A stretch of 64,000 bases of DNA from Agelas oroides. Taxonomy: Eukaryota; Porifera; Demospongiae; Agelasida; Agelasidae. The position numbers were made by a program, and so were the translations under genes. The stretch spans positions 6,887,292 to 6,951,291 of the forward strand of contig OX422186.1 in assembly GCA_949130485.1 (NCBI GenBank), in the 5' to 3' direction. Of this stretch, positions 43,440 to 54,667 are shown one piece after another (positions within the stretch are counted from its first letter, which is position 1; each line of letters begins with the position of its first letter). Under the pieces are notes generated by a model. It worked only from the letters and a program-made list of their open reading frames with translations, did no database searches and was not told where the DNA came from.

Positions 43440-45130
43440 AAGATGTCTATTGATAACTTATGTTGTCATTTGATGTCTCATGAAACATCAGGAGATATCA
43501 TCACATCACAAGAAACCATTTTGGGTCACAAGACAGTATGAAACACCACAAGATATCATGAAACAAATAAGGAACCATGAGACAACATGAGACATAATAA
43601 GACACCACATCATGAGATGCCATATGAGACACCATGCAAATCTAGTCTCTTCCCCAGACCCCACCCTCTCACGAGGAGAAACAGTCTGGTGAACCAAGTT
43701 GAATTTCTTGGGCTAGTGCACGCTTTTGCGACAATGTAACCTAGCAATGATCAAAACATTTTGCGGCCAACCCGCTCAAAAAAGGTACGGATACTCAAAT
43801 GGAGATTAACAAATTTTACTGTTGTAATGGCAGTGCTACGTAATAATTACCAACCTCGCAATCTCATTGGTCATTACCACTTTTGGGGAATAAGCCCAAG
43901 GAATTCGACTTCGTTCACCAGACCGTTTCTCGCCGGGAGGCGCGTGCGGGTGGGGCATGAGACTAATGCAAATCATGAGACATCATGAGAAAAAACAAGA
44001 GATATTTTGAGACATCATAAGACACAATGAGACGTCATGAAACATCATGAAACATCATGAGACACCATGTGGCATTTTGAGACACCATGAGATGTCGCGA
44101 CACCATGAGACACCATGAGACACCATGAGGTACCATGAGACACCATGAGACACCATGAGGCATTTTGAGACACCATGAGATGTCGCGACACCATGAGACA
44201 TCATGAAACATCATGAGACACCATGTGGCATTTTGAGACACCATGAGATGTCGCGACACCATGAGACATCATGAGACACCATGAGACACCATGAGGCATC
44301 ATGAGACACCATGAGACACCATGAGACATCATGAGACACCATGAGACACCATGAGACATCATGAGACACCATGAGACACCATGAGGCATCATGAGACATC
44401 ATGAGACACCATGAGACACCATGAGACATCATGAGACACCATGAGACACCATGAGGTACCATGAGACACCATGAGGTACCATGAGACACCATGAGACACC
44501 ATGAGACACCATGAGACACCATGAGGCATCATGAGACACCATGAGACATCATGAGACACTGTGAGACACCATGAGACACCATGAGGCATCATGAGACATC
44601 ATGAGACACCATGAGACACCATGAGACATCATGAGACACTGTGAGACACCATGAGACACCATGAGACATCATGAGACATCATGAGACACCATGAGACATC
44701 ATGAGGCATCATGAGACATCATGAGACACCATGAGACATCATGAGACACCATGAGACACTATGAGACACCATGAGGCATCATGAGACATCATGAGACACC
44801 ATGAGACACCATGAGACATCATGAGACACTGTGAGACACCATGAGACACCATGAGACATCATGAGACACCATGAGACATCATGAGACATCATGAGACACC
44901 ATGAGGCATCATGAGACATCATGAGACACCATGAGACACCATGAGACATCATGAGACACTGTGAGACACCATGAGACATCATGAGACATCATGAGACACC
45001 ATGAGACATCATGAGGCATCATGAGACATCATGAGACATCATGAGGCATCATGAGACATCATGAGACACTATGAGACACCATGAGGCATCATGAGACATC
45101 ATGAGACACCATGAGACATCATGAGACATC
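43440..45130. repeat. large satellite of 10-bp ATGAGACACC/ATGAGACATC units
   Basis: The array is regular from about 43975 to 45130, over 100 units with higher-order alternation of ACACC, ACATC, GCATC and GTACC variants. It is degenerate from 43440 to 43640. Element F is inserted between the two parts. Reverse-strand frames reading MVSHGVSWCLM are artefacts of the repeat. Confidence 0.95.
43643..43965. mobile_element. MULE-type MITE F, copy 2, inserted in the satellite
   Basis: TAGTCTC...GAGACTA, 323 bp, flanked by the 9-bp duplication ATGCAAATC (43634-43642 and 43966-43974). The orientation is opposite to copy 1. Confidence 0.9.
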
Positions 45131-45422
45131 TATGCTATAAAATGAAGCCTATATGTAACACAAACAAAACAAAATGCGGGAGGGGTGTGTGCAATTATAT
45201 CTTAAATTCCCGACCATTAGCAGAACAGCTGTTTAAGTGCATATACATGTTCAAGTTGTTTACATGTATGAAAACTGAATGCAGAAGATCATGGGAAGTG
45301 CTGCAAGTCAGCAAGTTCAAAAATAAAAATAAAAAAGATTATACATGCAACGCTAAAAATGTACAGGTTAATACAAAATTCATAGCTTAGGATAACTGTT
45401 TTCGATTCAGTGATTGTTCTTA

Positions 45423-47315
45423 TCAATTGATAGAACCATATTCATTAGCATATGCACCAATAACTGGCAAATTATCAGTTTCAGAACCATCTTCATCTTT
45501 GTCCCTGTTCTGGGGCAGTGGCTGGTACTCACACGGATTTATCAGCCTATCTGGAAGCTGTTCTTCATCACACAACCCTTGTTGCCTGAAGTCATGACCT
45601 TGCCACCTTTGTTGCAGAAACTGGCATATGTCTTTAGACTTTTGCTGAAATTTCTGAAGTATCCTCAACCAGGAAATGATTTTGTATGCCACATACATAA
45701 CAAAATACACCAGTGGAATTGATGCAATGAACCCTATCAACTGAAACAACCTTCCTTCTGTCTCTAAATTGTAAACTATCCACAGTGCAGCAAGACTAAG
45801 TGATGCTAGAATTAGACTGTCCAGAATGTTTAACCAGTTTTTCTTGTATGGACGCAGCAGAGCAAACATCAGTGATCCTATCATTAGGATTATCACTGCT
45901 ATGGTCCATGCAAGTGTTGCAATATTGGGAATAACACATATGACAAGCAGTATGATACGCAGAGTGAGATAAAATGCAGCAAACCACCTGTAATCATATT
46001 TGCCATTTGTTCTGTTCTTGTAACAACCCTGGAAAACATCAGCAAAGATGTGCAGTGAAGGCCACCTGATTTTCAAGCAACCAAGCAGCTTCTGAAATGT
46101 TTTTGTGGGGTATATAAGGAGAAGCAACGGAGGGAGAGCAATGAAAGTTGACAAGACTGCAACTGCAAAGATGGCAAAAGGGAGGTGTTCCTTACCAAAG
46201 TAAGGAACTGTTGGAGCGGCCATCAAATAACAAGATGAATTACCTTGAATGTCTTGTACTTTTGTTCCAAGCAGAAGTTCACCTGATACTATGATGAGTT
46301 TGGTGTATGCTAGTGTCAGGAAGGTTACAAAAGTGGTAACAATGGAGGCCTTTGGATTCCACTTTAAGCTTTTTTGAAAAGGAGCAAGACACTTTTGAAA
46401 AGGCCTCCACATCCACACAACCACTCTAACATTTCTATCATGTAGCTCAATAAGAATATATGTGACAACTATCAGAAGCAGTGGGTAAAATGCTGGTAAA
46501 TACTGCAGAGCTAGTGCATGAAGTGTGGTAATATTCTCACTAACACAGAATGGTGGAATTGTGGATGGAAAGAAGTCAAAGTTCCAGATGCCGTAGAAAG
46601 TAATGAAAATCTGTTGCATGACGTGAAACCACGATTGAGAAGTGTATGCAGTAAATACTAACTTGTTGGTGTCCATCACAGTTGCAATGATTTGTGCAGA
46701 GAATATGAACACATTCAGAGGGCCTGAAGTTGCACTGACTTGAAACATCACAATGACCAGGTAGAACACAGTTATTGGCAAGAATTGAAGAAGTAGATAT
46801 AGAGCCCAGCCATACTTTTTGTTCTTGGTAGAACACTTGGCACAATTATAGTCTGTCAGTAGAGCGGGACCATATCCTTTCTTACATGCTCCACATAACT
46901 GACCTTCTCTGTTAAAGCCCTCACACATGAAATTATTCAGTTCTGAGACATTTGATGGCAAGGCGGTTATGCTGTTTCTCATGCTTTTAAGGAAACAATC
47001 ACCTACAACTTGAGATCTTGTGACAGGATTGTAGGTCATACAGTGTCGAATATGAAGTGATGTGTTACATGTTTTTAGATTGCATATGATCCCTTTGGTT
47101 GGAGGACCACATGCACAGTCAACAGTTGTGTTATCTCCTGCTACCATTTGCGGTATAAACCAGGGTGGACAAGGGTCAGTATCCTCATCACTAGGAACTG
47201 GAACAAAGCAGTGTTCTTGGTCACTGCCAGCTGCTACTGCTGACAAGCACAGAAATCCAACTAGTACTTCACACCAGACGAACAACTGTAGATCTGTCGA
47301 CCAAAACCTCTCCAT
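45423..47315 (-). CDS. Cys-rich, nine-span membrane protein, paralogue 3
   Basis: One exon of 630 codons from the ATG at 47315. I prefer it to the in-frame ATG at 47333 because it aligns with the paralogue starts (MERFW versus MEKFR) and because a TATATAG-type box at about 47344-47350 would place transcription start downstream of 47333. Domain order matches paralogue 1: signal peptide ending AAG, ectodomain with FNREGQLCGACKKGYGPALL, about nine membrane spans, and a tail with NPCEYQPL and YGSIN. It is the most divergent intact copy and lies outside the tandem duplication. Function unknown; the family appears lineage-restricted. Confidence 0.85.
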   Translation of the reverse strand: MERFWSTDLQLFVWCEVLVGFLCLSAVAAGSDQEHCFVPVPSDEDTDPCPPWFIPQMVAGDNTTVDCACGPPTKGIICNLKTCNTSLHIRHCMTYNPVTRSQVVGDCFLKSMRNSITALPSNVSELNNFMCEGFNREGQLCGACKKGYGPALLTDYNCAKCSTKNKKYGWALYLLLQFLPITVFYLVIVMFQVSATSGPLNVFIFSAQIIATVMDTNKLVFTAYTSQSWFHVMQQIFITFYGIWNFDFFPSTIPPFCVSENITTLHALALQYLPAFYPLLLIVVTYILIELHDRNVRVVVWMWRPFQKCLAPFQKSLKWNPKASIVTTFVTFLTLAYTKLIIVSGELLLGTKVQDIQGNSSCYLMAAPTVPYFGKEHLPFAIFAVAVLSTFIALPPLLLLIYPTKTFQKLLGCLKIRWPSLHIFADVFQGCYKNRTNGKYDYRWFAAFYLTLRIILLVICVIPNIATLAWTIAVIILMIGSLMFALLRPYKKNWLNILDSLILASLSLAALWIVYNLETEGRLFQLIGFIASIPLVYFVMYVAYKIISWLRILQKFQQKSKDICQFLQQRWQGHDFRQQGLCDEEQLPDRLINPCEYQPLPQNRDKDEDGSETDNLPVIGAYANEYGSIN

Positions 47316-47333
47316 GGTAGTTGCAGTGTGCAA

Positions 47334-47916
47334 GGACCCAAACTATATAGATAGTGTGGACTACATTTAGCAAACTAGTTCATGTTTTAAGTTTTAGAGT
47401 GAAACAGAATGTTGAAAGTTTTAAAGTTTTATATCTTTGGAGCTAAACAGAATCTATGCAGATGTTGTGATCAGATTACTGAGGGTTTTTTAATGTTGTT
47501 TGGGGGACTATAGTTAGTTGCTTGTTTTCTGTAATGTGCGGTTTCAGTTTTCCCATGATTGTAGTTCAACAAAAACTAATTCCATAAAAGGGTGTGTCAA
47601 GATAAGAAAACACTTCGAACTGGACTGCAGACAAACTGCAAGCATGCATGGTGATCCAAAAACAGTGAGTATGCATGTGTGGCTAGTATTCAAGATAACC
47701 TAGCTTGATATATATATAGCTGTCCTGTTCTTTCTTCACATCACTGCATGGGAGAGCAGTGTTCTCAGCCACTACTGGCTAGCAGCTACAACTGAAGACA
47801 AGCAAAGCAAGCCAACTTATTCTGCACAACAACAAATCTGAAACCGCACATTAAGCAACACATGCTATGGACCAGTTCATCTAGTCTAATGGATGGACAT
47901 CTTGCTGATCATGAAT
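47334..47916. other. intergenic, no gene seen
   Basis: The first part is the promoter of paralogue 3. Around 47750-47840, a weak match to family ectodomain coding sequence (minus strand, near AGCCACTACTGGCTAGCAGC) may be a further decayed fragment. Confidence 0.35.
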
Positions 47917-48141
47917 GTCCATTTCTGCGACTACAAGAGCCAGTTTTGTGGCCAAATTCAGAATCTGGCTACCGACTTTGATGAAGCTACATTTATATCT
48001 TGGCACCATTAACATTAACATCATGCAATTACGATGCTAAATCTTTTAGTAGTGTCAAGATATAAATATAGCGTGATCAAAGTCAGTAGCCAGGCTCTGA
48101 ATCTGGCCACAAAACTGGCTCCTGTAGTCGTAGAAATGGAC
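47917..48141. repeat. foldback element with about 90-bp arms
   Basis: GTCCATTTCTGCGACTACAA...TTATATCTTG pairs with CAAGATATAA...TTGTAGTCGTAGAAATGGAC-type sequence, with a spacer of about 45 bp. There are several mismatches, so it is not recent. Confidence 0.85.
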
Positions 48142-48717
48142 AATCACTCAGAGTATAGTTCAGCAGTGTCACTATGCATGTTGAGGTATAAGATGAGCTT
48201 CTCACTCAATACTCTTTTGCTTTAATTTGCTTCTGAACACTAGATTGCTTTGTCGTGAAATAACATGGGAATTCTTGCCTGAACATCCAAGAGACAATAG
48301 AGAGGTAAATTTGTAAAATGCCCCAAAACAAATTGTTAATCCTTTGTAGCCATTCCCAAGATGTACATCTAATACACATGCTGAATAATGCAACAGAGTG
48401 TGATAAATAATGACATGAAGGTGATTCTGCTCCATTCTAGCCTCGTACCCAGCACTATTTAGAGGAGGACAAATGTTTCATCTCCTATGTGGTCTGGGTA
48501 CTAGAAGATAAAATCTTTCACTTCATACATATGATGAAGTATGGCAGAAACCCTGTATTATGTCCATTACTACACAACAATATTATTATTAATTTATTAT
48601 ACTGTACAGGGAGGAAATGGCGTCAGCTACCAACAGCAAAATATCATGTATCCAATAGTTTAAAAGAGCATGTATTAACCCAACTATAGATAACACAGTT
48701 CAGTTAGAGTTGAGTAC

Positions 48718-51700
48718 TCAGTACTTCTTGGGCATGCCGGCGACAATGCCTGACTCAATCCCCACTTCGTCATCCCCACGAAGGATCTTGAAGTAGCCTA
48801 TGGGAAAGAATGTGACATCCATTCTATACCCAGTCTACATTTTTATACAAAACTAATAAGCTAGGGTAAAATGTACAATCTCAGAAAATACTCAGAGTCA
48901 TTCATTTAGATCTGCTGTACCATGAGGTATAAACCCACCAAGTATACAGTAAAACCTCTAATAACGGACCCTCCGAAGAGCGGACAACCTCTGTATAGCG
49001 GACAGATCACTTGCCCCCGATTGATTTTACCATAGAACTAATACATTTTGAACCTCCGAGAAGCGGACACCTTTCAACTCCAAACAACTGACACTGATGA
49101 GCCCCAGATGTACCTTGCTAATACAAAAATTACCTCCAAAAACGGATAGTGATCGACGGCTTTCGTAAGATTGTGCGCCACCATCGCTGGATTCAAAGAC
49201 CGGGCATTATATTAGCACTGCTGCTTATCGTGCTAGCCTTTCTCGCCATGGTACAGCAACGGAGAGGTCCAAAAATGCGACCTCATCATGTTCAACAGCC
49301 CGAGCACACATTACCACGCCTACCGGAAGTATACTGAATGTCCGTAACGGATACCTCCCTATATTCCGGATATGCAGCGGTCGTCCTTTCAACTGTTCTC
49401 GCAAATGAGCAGTTACGCATAATCGAGTGTTTATTTTGCTACTGTTGTCATAATTGCAATCATTCTACTTTTTTATGCAAGTAGTATTGCTCTTGCCATC
49501 TTGCAATTGAAAATACCATCAAAATATATGGACAGAATACATTCTAATAATACATTTTAAAAAGACTTAAGTGTTAGTTATTTGTGTTTTAGGACTTTCC
49601 AATAGGTTTAAAAGAAAACCTCTGAGAAGAGGACAACCTCTCTACAAGGGACAAATGGCCCGTCCCCAATGTGTCCTTTGTTCGGAGGTTTTACTGTATA
49701 CAACTTACCTTATTTGCTATATATTACATAGGAGCCCTAAAGTGGATTGGTTTTTTTCTGTTAGACAATGGCCTATAATAGTAGTGGCCACAGTGGCTAA
49801 GGTCTCTGGCCATACAGTTTCTGTTTCACATTCTATTGCTAATAGTAGCATGCTTAAACAAACACAGTGCTATTAGTTACCACAACAACAAATGGTTTTC
49901 AATTTTAGAATTGAGAGGAACTGTTATTACCATACCACTGGTAAAAACCCCATGCTCATACTGCCAATTATTATGACAATTATTGAGTTGTACGTACACA
50001 ACATGTATGTACTGTAGTCTTGCGAAAGAGCGCCCACTCACAAAAGAGCGCCCACCCCCTACTTTGTCCCAATTTCCTGTATAGGGTCAAAGTTTACTTG
50101 AATGAGCGCCCACCTTGGAGTGAGCTTTGCGTGGAGTTTGAGAAGCATAGCCTCAAGCGCTATGCATATCTGAAGTAAGAAACTTCATGTAATACTACAA
50201 GGCATCTTTGCATAGATGGACATAGCTAATGCGGTGCGCACCGTGAGCTACACCATGCTCATGGTTATCGTGGTGGCGTTCAGAGTGTTGTGCGCCATCA
50301 GGACTTGACTTCGAAGCCGCTGGTGGTTCCGTTGTACAATTTGTTTGTCCAATTATTTGCTTTGAGGGCATAGAGATGCTGTAAAAATGACAAGGGCGCA
50401 CTTTTGCGGTTAAATGCGCCAACACTCGAAAGAGTGCCCATCCCCCTCTTTGGCAACCTTGTAAGGTGCTCCGCCCATGGGCGCTCTTTCGTGAGACTAT
50501 GGTATGTACATAGGCCACCTTAACTGTTTTTAGTAGGAAGAGGTGGGGAGGAGTGGGGAGTTTGGGCAAGAGAAAGGCAGAAGGGTGGGTTCCCTCCCTT
50601 TCCTCTCTGCCACCTTCCCCTTCCACACTGTCTTTAGCAACCAATCTCTCTGCGACACACACTCTTCATTTCCCTTTCCTCTCCACTACTCATCCTCACC
50701 ATTTTCTCCCCAGGTTGGGTTCCAAGAATTGGCTACCAGCCAGTACGGGGTGCCATTCTCAGTGCCCCAGCCAAGAATCTTGACAGCATGCCCTCCGAGC
50801 AATGAACCTGACTTGTGCTGGTACACACCTGTCAAGTATCAGAGTAGAAGTGTCACTCATTAAGATTAGCTTAGAACATGTATCCAAGTTGGCATACAGA
50901 ACCTAGAGTTTAGTGCTACCTTAACTAAAATACTTTACATGCTGACAACTTAGTGGTAATTAGCTAAAAGCTTATTCATAACGTGCATTGGGATGTGTAG
51001 TTTTATGTTCAAACCATCATATAAACTTTTTGCTTCAAAATATAATAGTGACATGAGTATAATGAATATTAGAACTAATTTCATGAGCCACACTAACCTG
51101 ATTTGTAAGTGAGGAAGTCAGAATACACTTCAAAAGCAGCTTCCACAGGCCCATTGGTCATAATCTCCGTCTGAATCTCCTTCACATTGTCACTCACAGA
51201 GTAGGCAGACTCTCCAAAATGTAGGTCATTGGTAAAGCTCTTAGAGTAGCCAGCCTCACATTGCTTACTGCACTTTGGTGTCTTGGCAATGGAGCCACAT
51301 GGTGGATAAGGGCCAGGGATGTGGTGCTCACATTTTGGGATGAGGTACGGCTGGCACCCCTGACTGGAGTTGTACTGGCCACCAGTGACAAGGCCATCGT
51401 TTTTCCAGTAGTCCCTGTGTAAGGTCAGAGGTCAAAGTCTAAAGTAACAAGCTCCTCTTTCCCACGCTTGTAGAATATCTTAACTAGTGAGATGATTCAT
51501 CATCATGGGGCGAGCCTGAGCAAGCAGCAAACTGCTGCTTTACTACCTTGTCATGGCACACAGCAGGATTTGTCACTGTCGACTGTTTAAGCCAAATTTG
51601 ACAACGCATAAGTAGCTAAGTCCTCACCAGAGATAAATATGAGTATCACATATGCCAACCATTTCTCCAGCCAGGGGAGCTAACGTGGCTACACATGCAT

Positions 51701-54561
51701 GGACTAAGCTTTACACCGAAATCGTGAGTTAAATTTCTGGCGTTTATGAGTGCCGTTTATGCATCAGGGCCCACTACCTGAAGCAGGCGACCCAGTCAAC
51801 CGGCCACCGCCATATTATCGCCTGTGAGCGGCCTGCCGTTGTTGGTAGAAGCACAAACCAGTGCCACACGTGCTTCAACTTCAGTCGTCTTCGCTCCAGG
51901 TCCCCGACGCTGCACTCTGACAGTAGCCCTGCACTGGCCTTCACATGCTTCACGATATCAACTTCGAGAAATATTTGAATGTGCTCATTTAAAATTTTCG
52001 GTAAGTGGTCGGTCCAAGCACGCAAGCAAGCAAACATACACACGCATGTGCGCAATGAAGTCACGCTAGTGTGGGGCTCGCTCAGGCTTGCCCCAATTAA
52101 CTGCTTCATTCAAAGTCCTCCAATTAAAACTCACCAAGCAGCTATTGGGAATCCTCCATTGCACCTGGAAAGAAAAAAAAAAGTTTCAAAGAGACAAGGA
52201 GTCTGAGCATAAATATCAGCACATACACATATGATACACTGTACTTGTTTGAAGTGAAAGGGCATTGCTATAATGCAAGGAATCAATGTGCAGGTTTTAT
52301 AATAGTTTGTTCAGCGTTTGCTACTTTGACTCTGGCAGACTAAAGTCTCTTGCTGCCGAATCACCCTTCCTCTACATTGGTCAGGCTCTCATTGGGGGCT
52401 AGCCAACTAAAGTACAGCTATTCCTCACCCCATTCCACAGTTATCACAGCAGGTCATCAGCTCTTCAGCTGAAATGTGGGCCTGCTCACCAAAGGCGACG
52501 CAGTAACGATCACTCATGGCTTCCACTGCACCGAGTGCCTGACAAAAACATAGAAGTCATGCACAAGATCTTTAAATTTGTAACTTGCAGTTGCAGTAGT
52601 AATCAAAACGCAGCCCCAGAAAATACACTGAATGTTGGGCCACCCAGTACCATTGGGAATGAAGTCTGCTAGCCTTTTGTGAATGGTGAGCCTTGGATAC
52701 TGTAATGCTACAGATAATTTAATAATGTGATTAATGCGAGCAACATAGGATTGCAATATCAAATATTTAACAATTAGTGTGACCACGGTTTGTGGGTGAG
52801 TTTTCATCAAAGATTAAGCTGCAGATAGCAGTAGCTGTAACGGAGCCAGGGCACCACTGGCATGCATGGCAGCTGTAGGCAACAACCGGCACAATTGTCC
52901 TGGTGTTATTGATGTCGAGACAAACTGCATGTAGCACTTTGGACAGTTGGTGCCATTTTTTGGTGAACAGCAACGCCAAAAAATGACAGCAGATGGCAGT
53001 AGCTCCATTCGTAAGCGCAGAATAACTAGTCAACTGCACTATTTCAATAGCATTAAACATTCTGAAATTGCATTATTATTGTCCTGCATTATTTTGTAGC
53101 AGTACTTTATGAACACTACCCTAGAAGTCAGTTGCATGCTCGATACCTTGAAGCAAGCCAGTAGAATAGCCTCATAATACATACTGATATGTTACTGCAC
53201 TTGGTAGTCAGAAGGAAACCTACAGTACGTATCTGTAGTTGATTAATGCACCTGTCAATGTTATCCCCCACTACCCCCCCAGTACAGGATTAGTAGGGGC
53301 GAGGTGAGGATTTGACATACAGGAAGTTCAAAACCCCTACCCCCTGGGAGGTTATTTAGAGGAAAATCCCGTGTATACTTTTCCCATTCAGGTTACAGAA
53401 AAATTCAAGCCAGTGTATCTTGCTGCACTGTTCTCCGCCATCTTCTTGACCACGAGGCACATCACAATGCAGTCTTAATCCTGGTTCCGTCTGAGGACAA
53501 GCTTTGTACCATATATGACACTATTACTCTTAGAATGCAGCGAGTTCAAATTTCCCCTACCCTGGAGGTTGCTCGGCGTCAAATTCCCAAGTTACCCCCA
53601 CTCTTCCCCCTACTAATCCGGTACTAGGGGTAGTGGGGGATAACATTGATAGGTGCTTAGTCTTTCAAGAAACCATAAAATGTGATTGTCTGTCTTTACT
53701 GTAGCCTATGAAGCCATTGATTGACCAGGTGAACCACAAGTTTACTTCACTCTTGTATTATAAACTGTTGACAGTATATAACACTTTGTACTACACTGTG
53801 TGGGTGGATTAAAGGCACCGCTGCTTACTGCAAACCACAAGGAGTACTTACAAGTACCAATTAGGGTCCATCCTGTAAGTTCCAGTTATATAGAAGGTAG
53901 TGAAGCCATGCTTAGTACAAGCTTGGTATACTACAGGCTAGCATGGTCAGGATATACACTGGTAGAAGCCTTGGCTTCTAATTGAATAACTGCCTCCTGT
54001 ATGCCCTGTAACCACACTTAGCCTGTAGTATATCTATAACGTGGACATAATTACGCAGAAGTGTAGCGGTGTGGACTCAAATGCGGATCACTAGGTACCG
54101 TGACTCCTTCTAGCCCCACCCACTTAGGCAAACCGACTTGTACGGCAGAACTCCTTCTACAACCCGCCCACGCACGATCGGGGGTGCCCCCTTATTTAGT
54201 CTAGCTACATAGTAACTAGTCGCCACTCACTCACCCAGCAGCTTCCGCAAGAGCCCTGGTCCCTGATTTCCTGTATGGTGGGGCAGTGCGGCCACTGCGT
54301 GCGAGCATCAAAAGTGTCCGGAATATCCTCGAGCGGCGTAATATGCTTGACCGGCAGTTTCTTGTCGAGGTAACCGCCCTTCAGGACACCGCATAGCCCG
54401 CGGGCGTAGTCTTCATCCACTCCGACAAATCGCTGGTTCACGCCAGCCTTCCATGTCGTACCGAGGCTGTTGATAATGTTGATATTTTCTTCGCCAAACA
54501 TCCTCGGGGTGCTGGCGGACGCAGCGACGCAAAGAAGCGTTAAAACAGCAATTCGCAACAT
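48718..54561 (-). CDS. CTSB: cathepsin B, complete six-exon gene
   Basis: Exons on the minus strand: 54561-54235, 52538-52429, 52164-52135 (30 bp), 51414-51098, 50828-50700 and 48797-48718; all GT-AG and in frame, giving 330 residues. It is a lysosomal papain-family cysteine protease. A signal peptide (about 1-17) and a propeptide precede the mature enzyme. The catalytic Cys108 is in QGSCGSCW, the histidine in [11 protein letters not shown] (His275) and the asparagine in VANSWN (Asn295). The occluding loop [13 protein letters not shown] (His186-His187), which gives dipeptidyl-carboxypeptidase activity, identifies cathepsin B rather than L. Introns hold element N, element D, a pogo-like element and element G. 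The gene is divergent from UQCC2 across a 106-bp gap. Confidence 0.95.
48953..49697. mobile_element. pogo/Tigger-like non-autonomous element, copy 2
   Basis: TA|CAGTAAAACCTCTAATAAC at the left and GTTCGGAGGTTTTACTG|TA at the right: inverted ends beginning CAGTAAAACCTC, with TA flanks as expected for the pogo branch of Tc1/mariner. The interior is homologous to 11296-11699. No transposase. It lies in cathepsin B intron 5. Confidence 0.85.
50008..50506. mobile_element. element G, copy 2
   Basis: AGTCTTGCGAAAGAGCGCCC at the left and GGGCGCTCTTTCGTGAGACT at the right. It is inverted relative to 5371-5822 and lies in cathepsin B intron 5. Confidence 0.75.
51507..52097. mobile_element. element D, copy 2
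   Basis: TGGGGCGAGCCTGAGCAAGC and the inverted GCTCGCTCAGGCTTGCCCCA. It fills most of cathepsin B intron 3, and its interior is shared with 3287-3741. Confidence 0.78.
53248..53656. mobile_element. inverted-repeat element N in cathepsin B intron 1
   Basis: The ends GCACCTGTCAATGTTATCCC and GGGATAACATTGATAGGTGC extend into inverted arms of about 50 bp (CCACTACCCC, GGATTAGTAGGGG). Length 409 bp. Flanks TTAAT/TTAGT suggest a short target duplication. No coding capacity. Confidence 0.82.
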
Positions 54562-54667
54562 CTTGGTCGGTGAGTGCAAGTGTGCCACGGAACAACAAAC
54601 AGCTCTGCCGAAGTGTATGTGTGTGACTGGCGTCATGTGACTTTAGATCACGTGTTCACAAAGTAAT
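54562..54667. promoter_or_regulatory. bidirectional promoter CTSB/UQCC2 with CLEAR-like E-boxes
   Basis: Only 106 bp separate the two start codons. The interval holds GTCATGTGAC (54632-54641), one base from the CLEAR palindrome GTCACGTGAC bound by TFEB/MITF-type factors, and a CACGTG core (54649-54654). Cathepsin B is a known CLEAR-network target in vertebrates. Use of the sites here is inferred. Confidence 0.55.

Noticed and set aside
44035..44982. Proteins made of MVSHGVSWCLM repeats
   Set aside because: Translation of a 10-bp satellite; the phase repeats every 30 bp and there is no start context or other domain.
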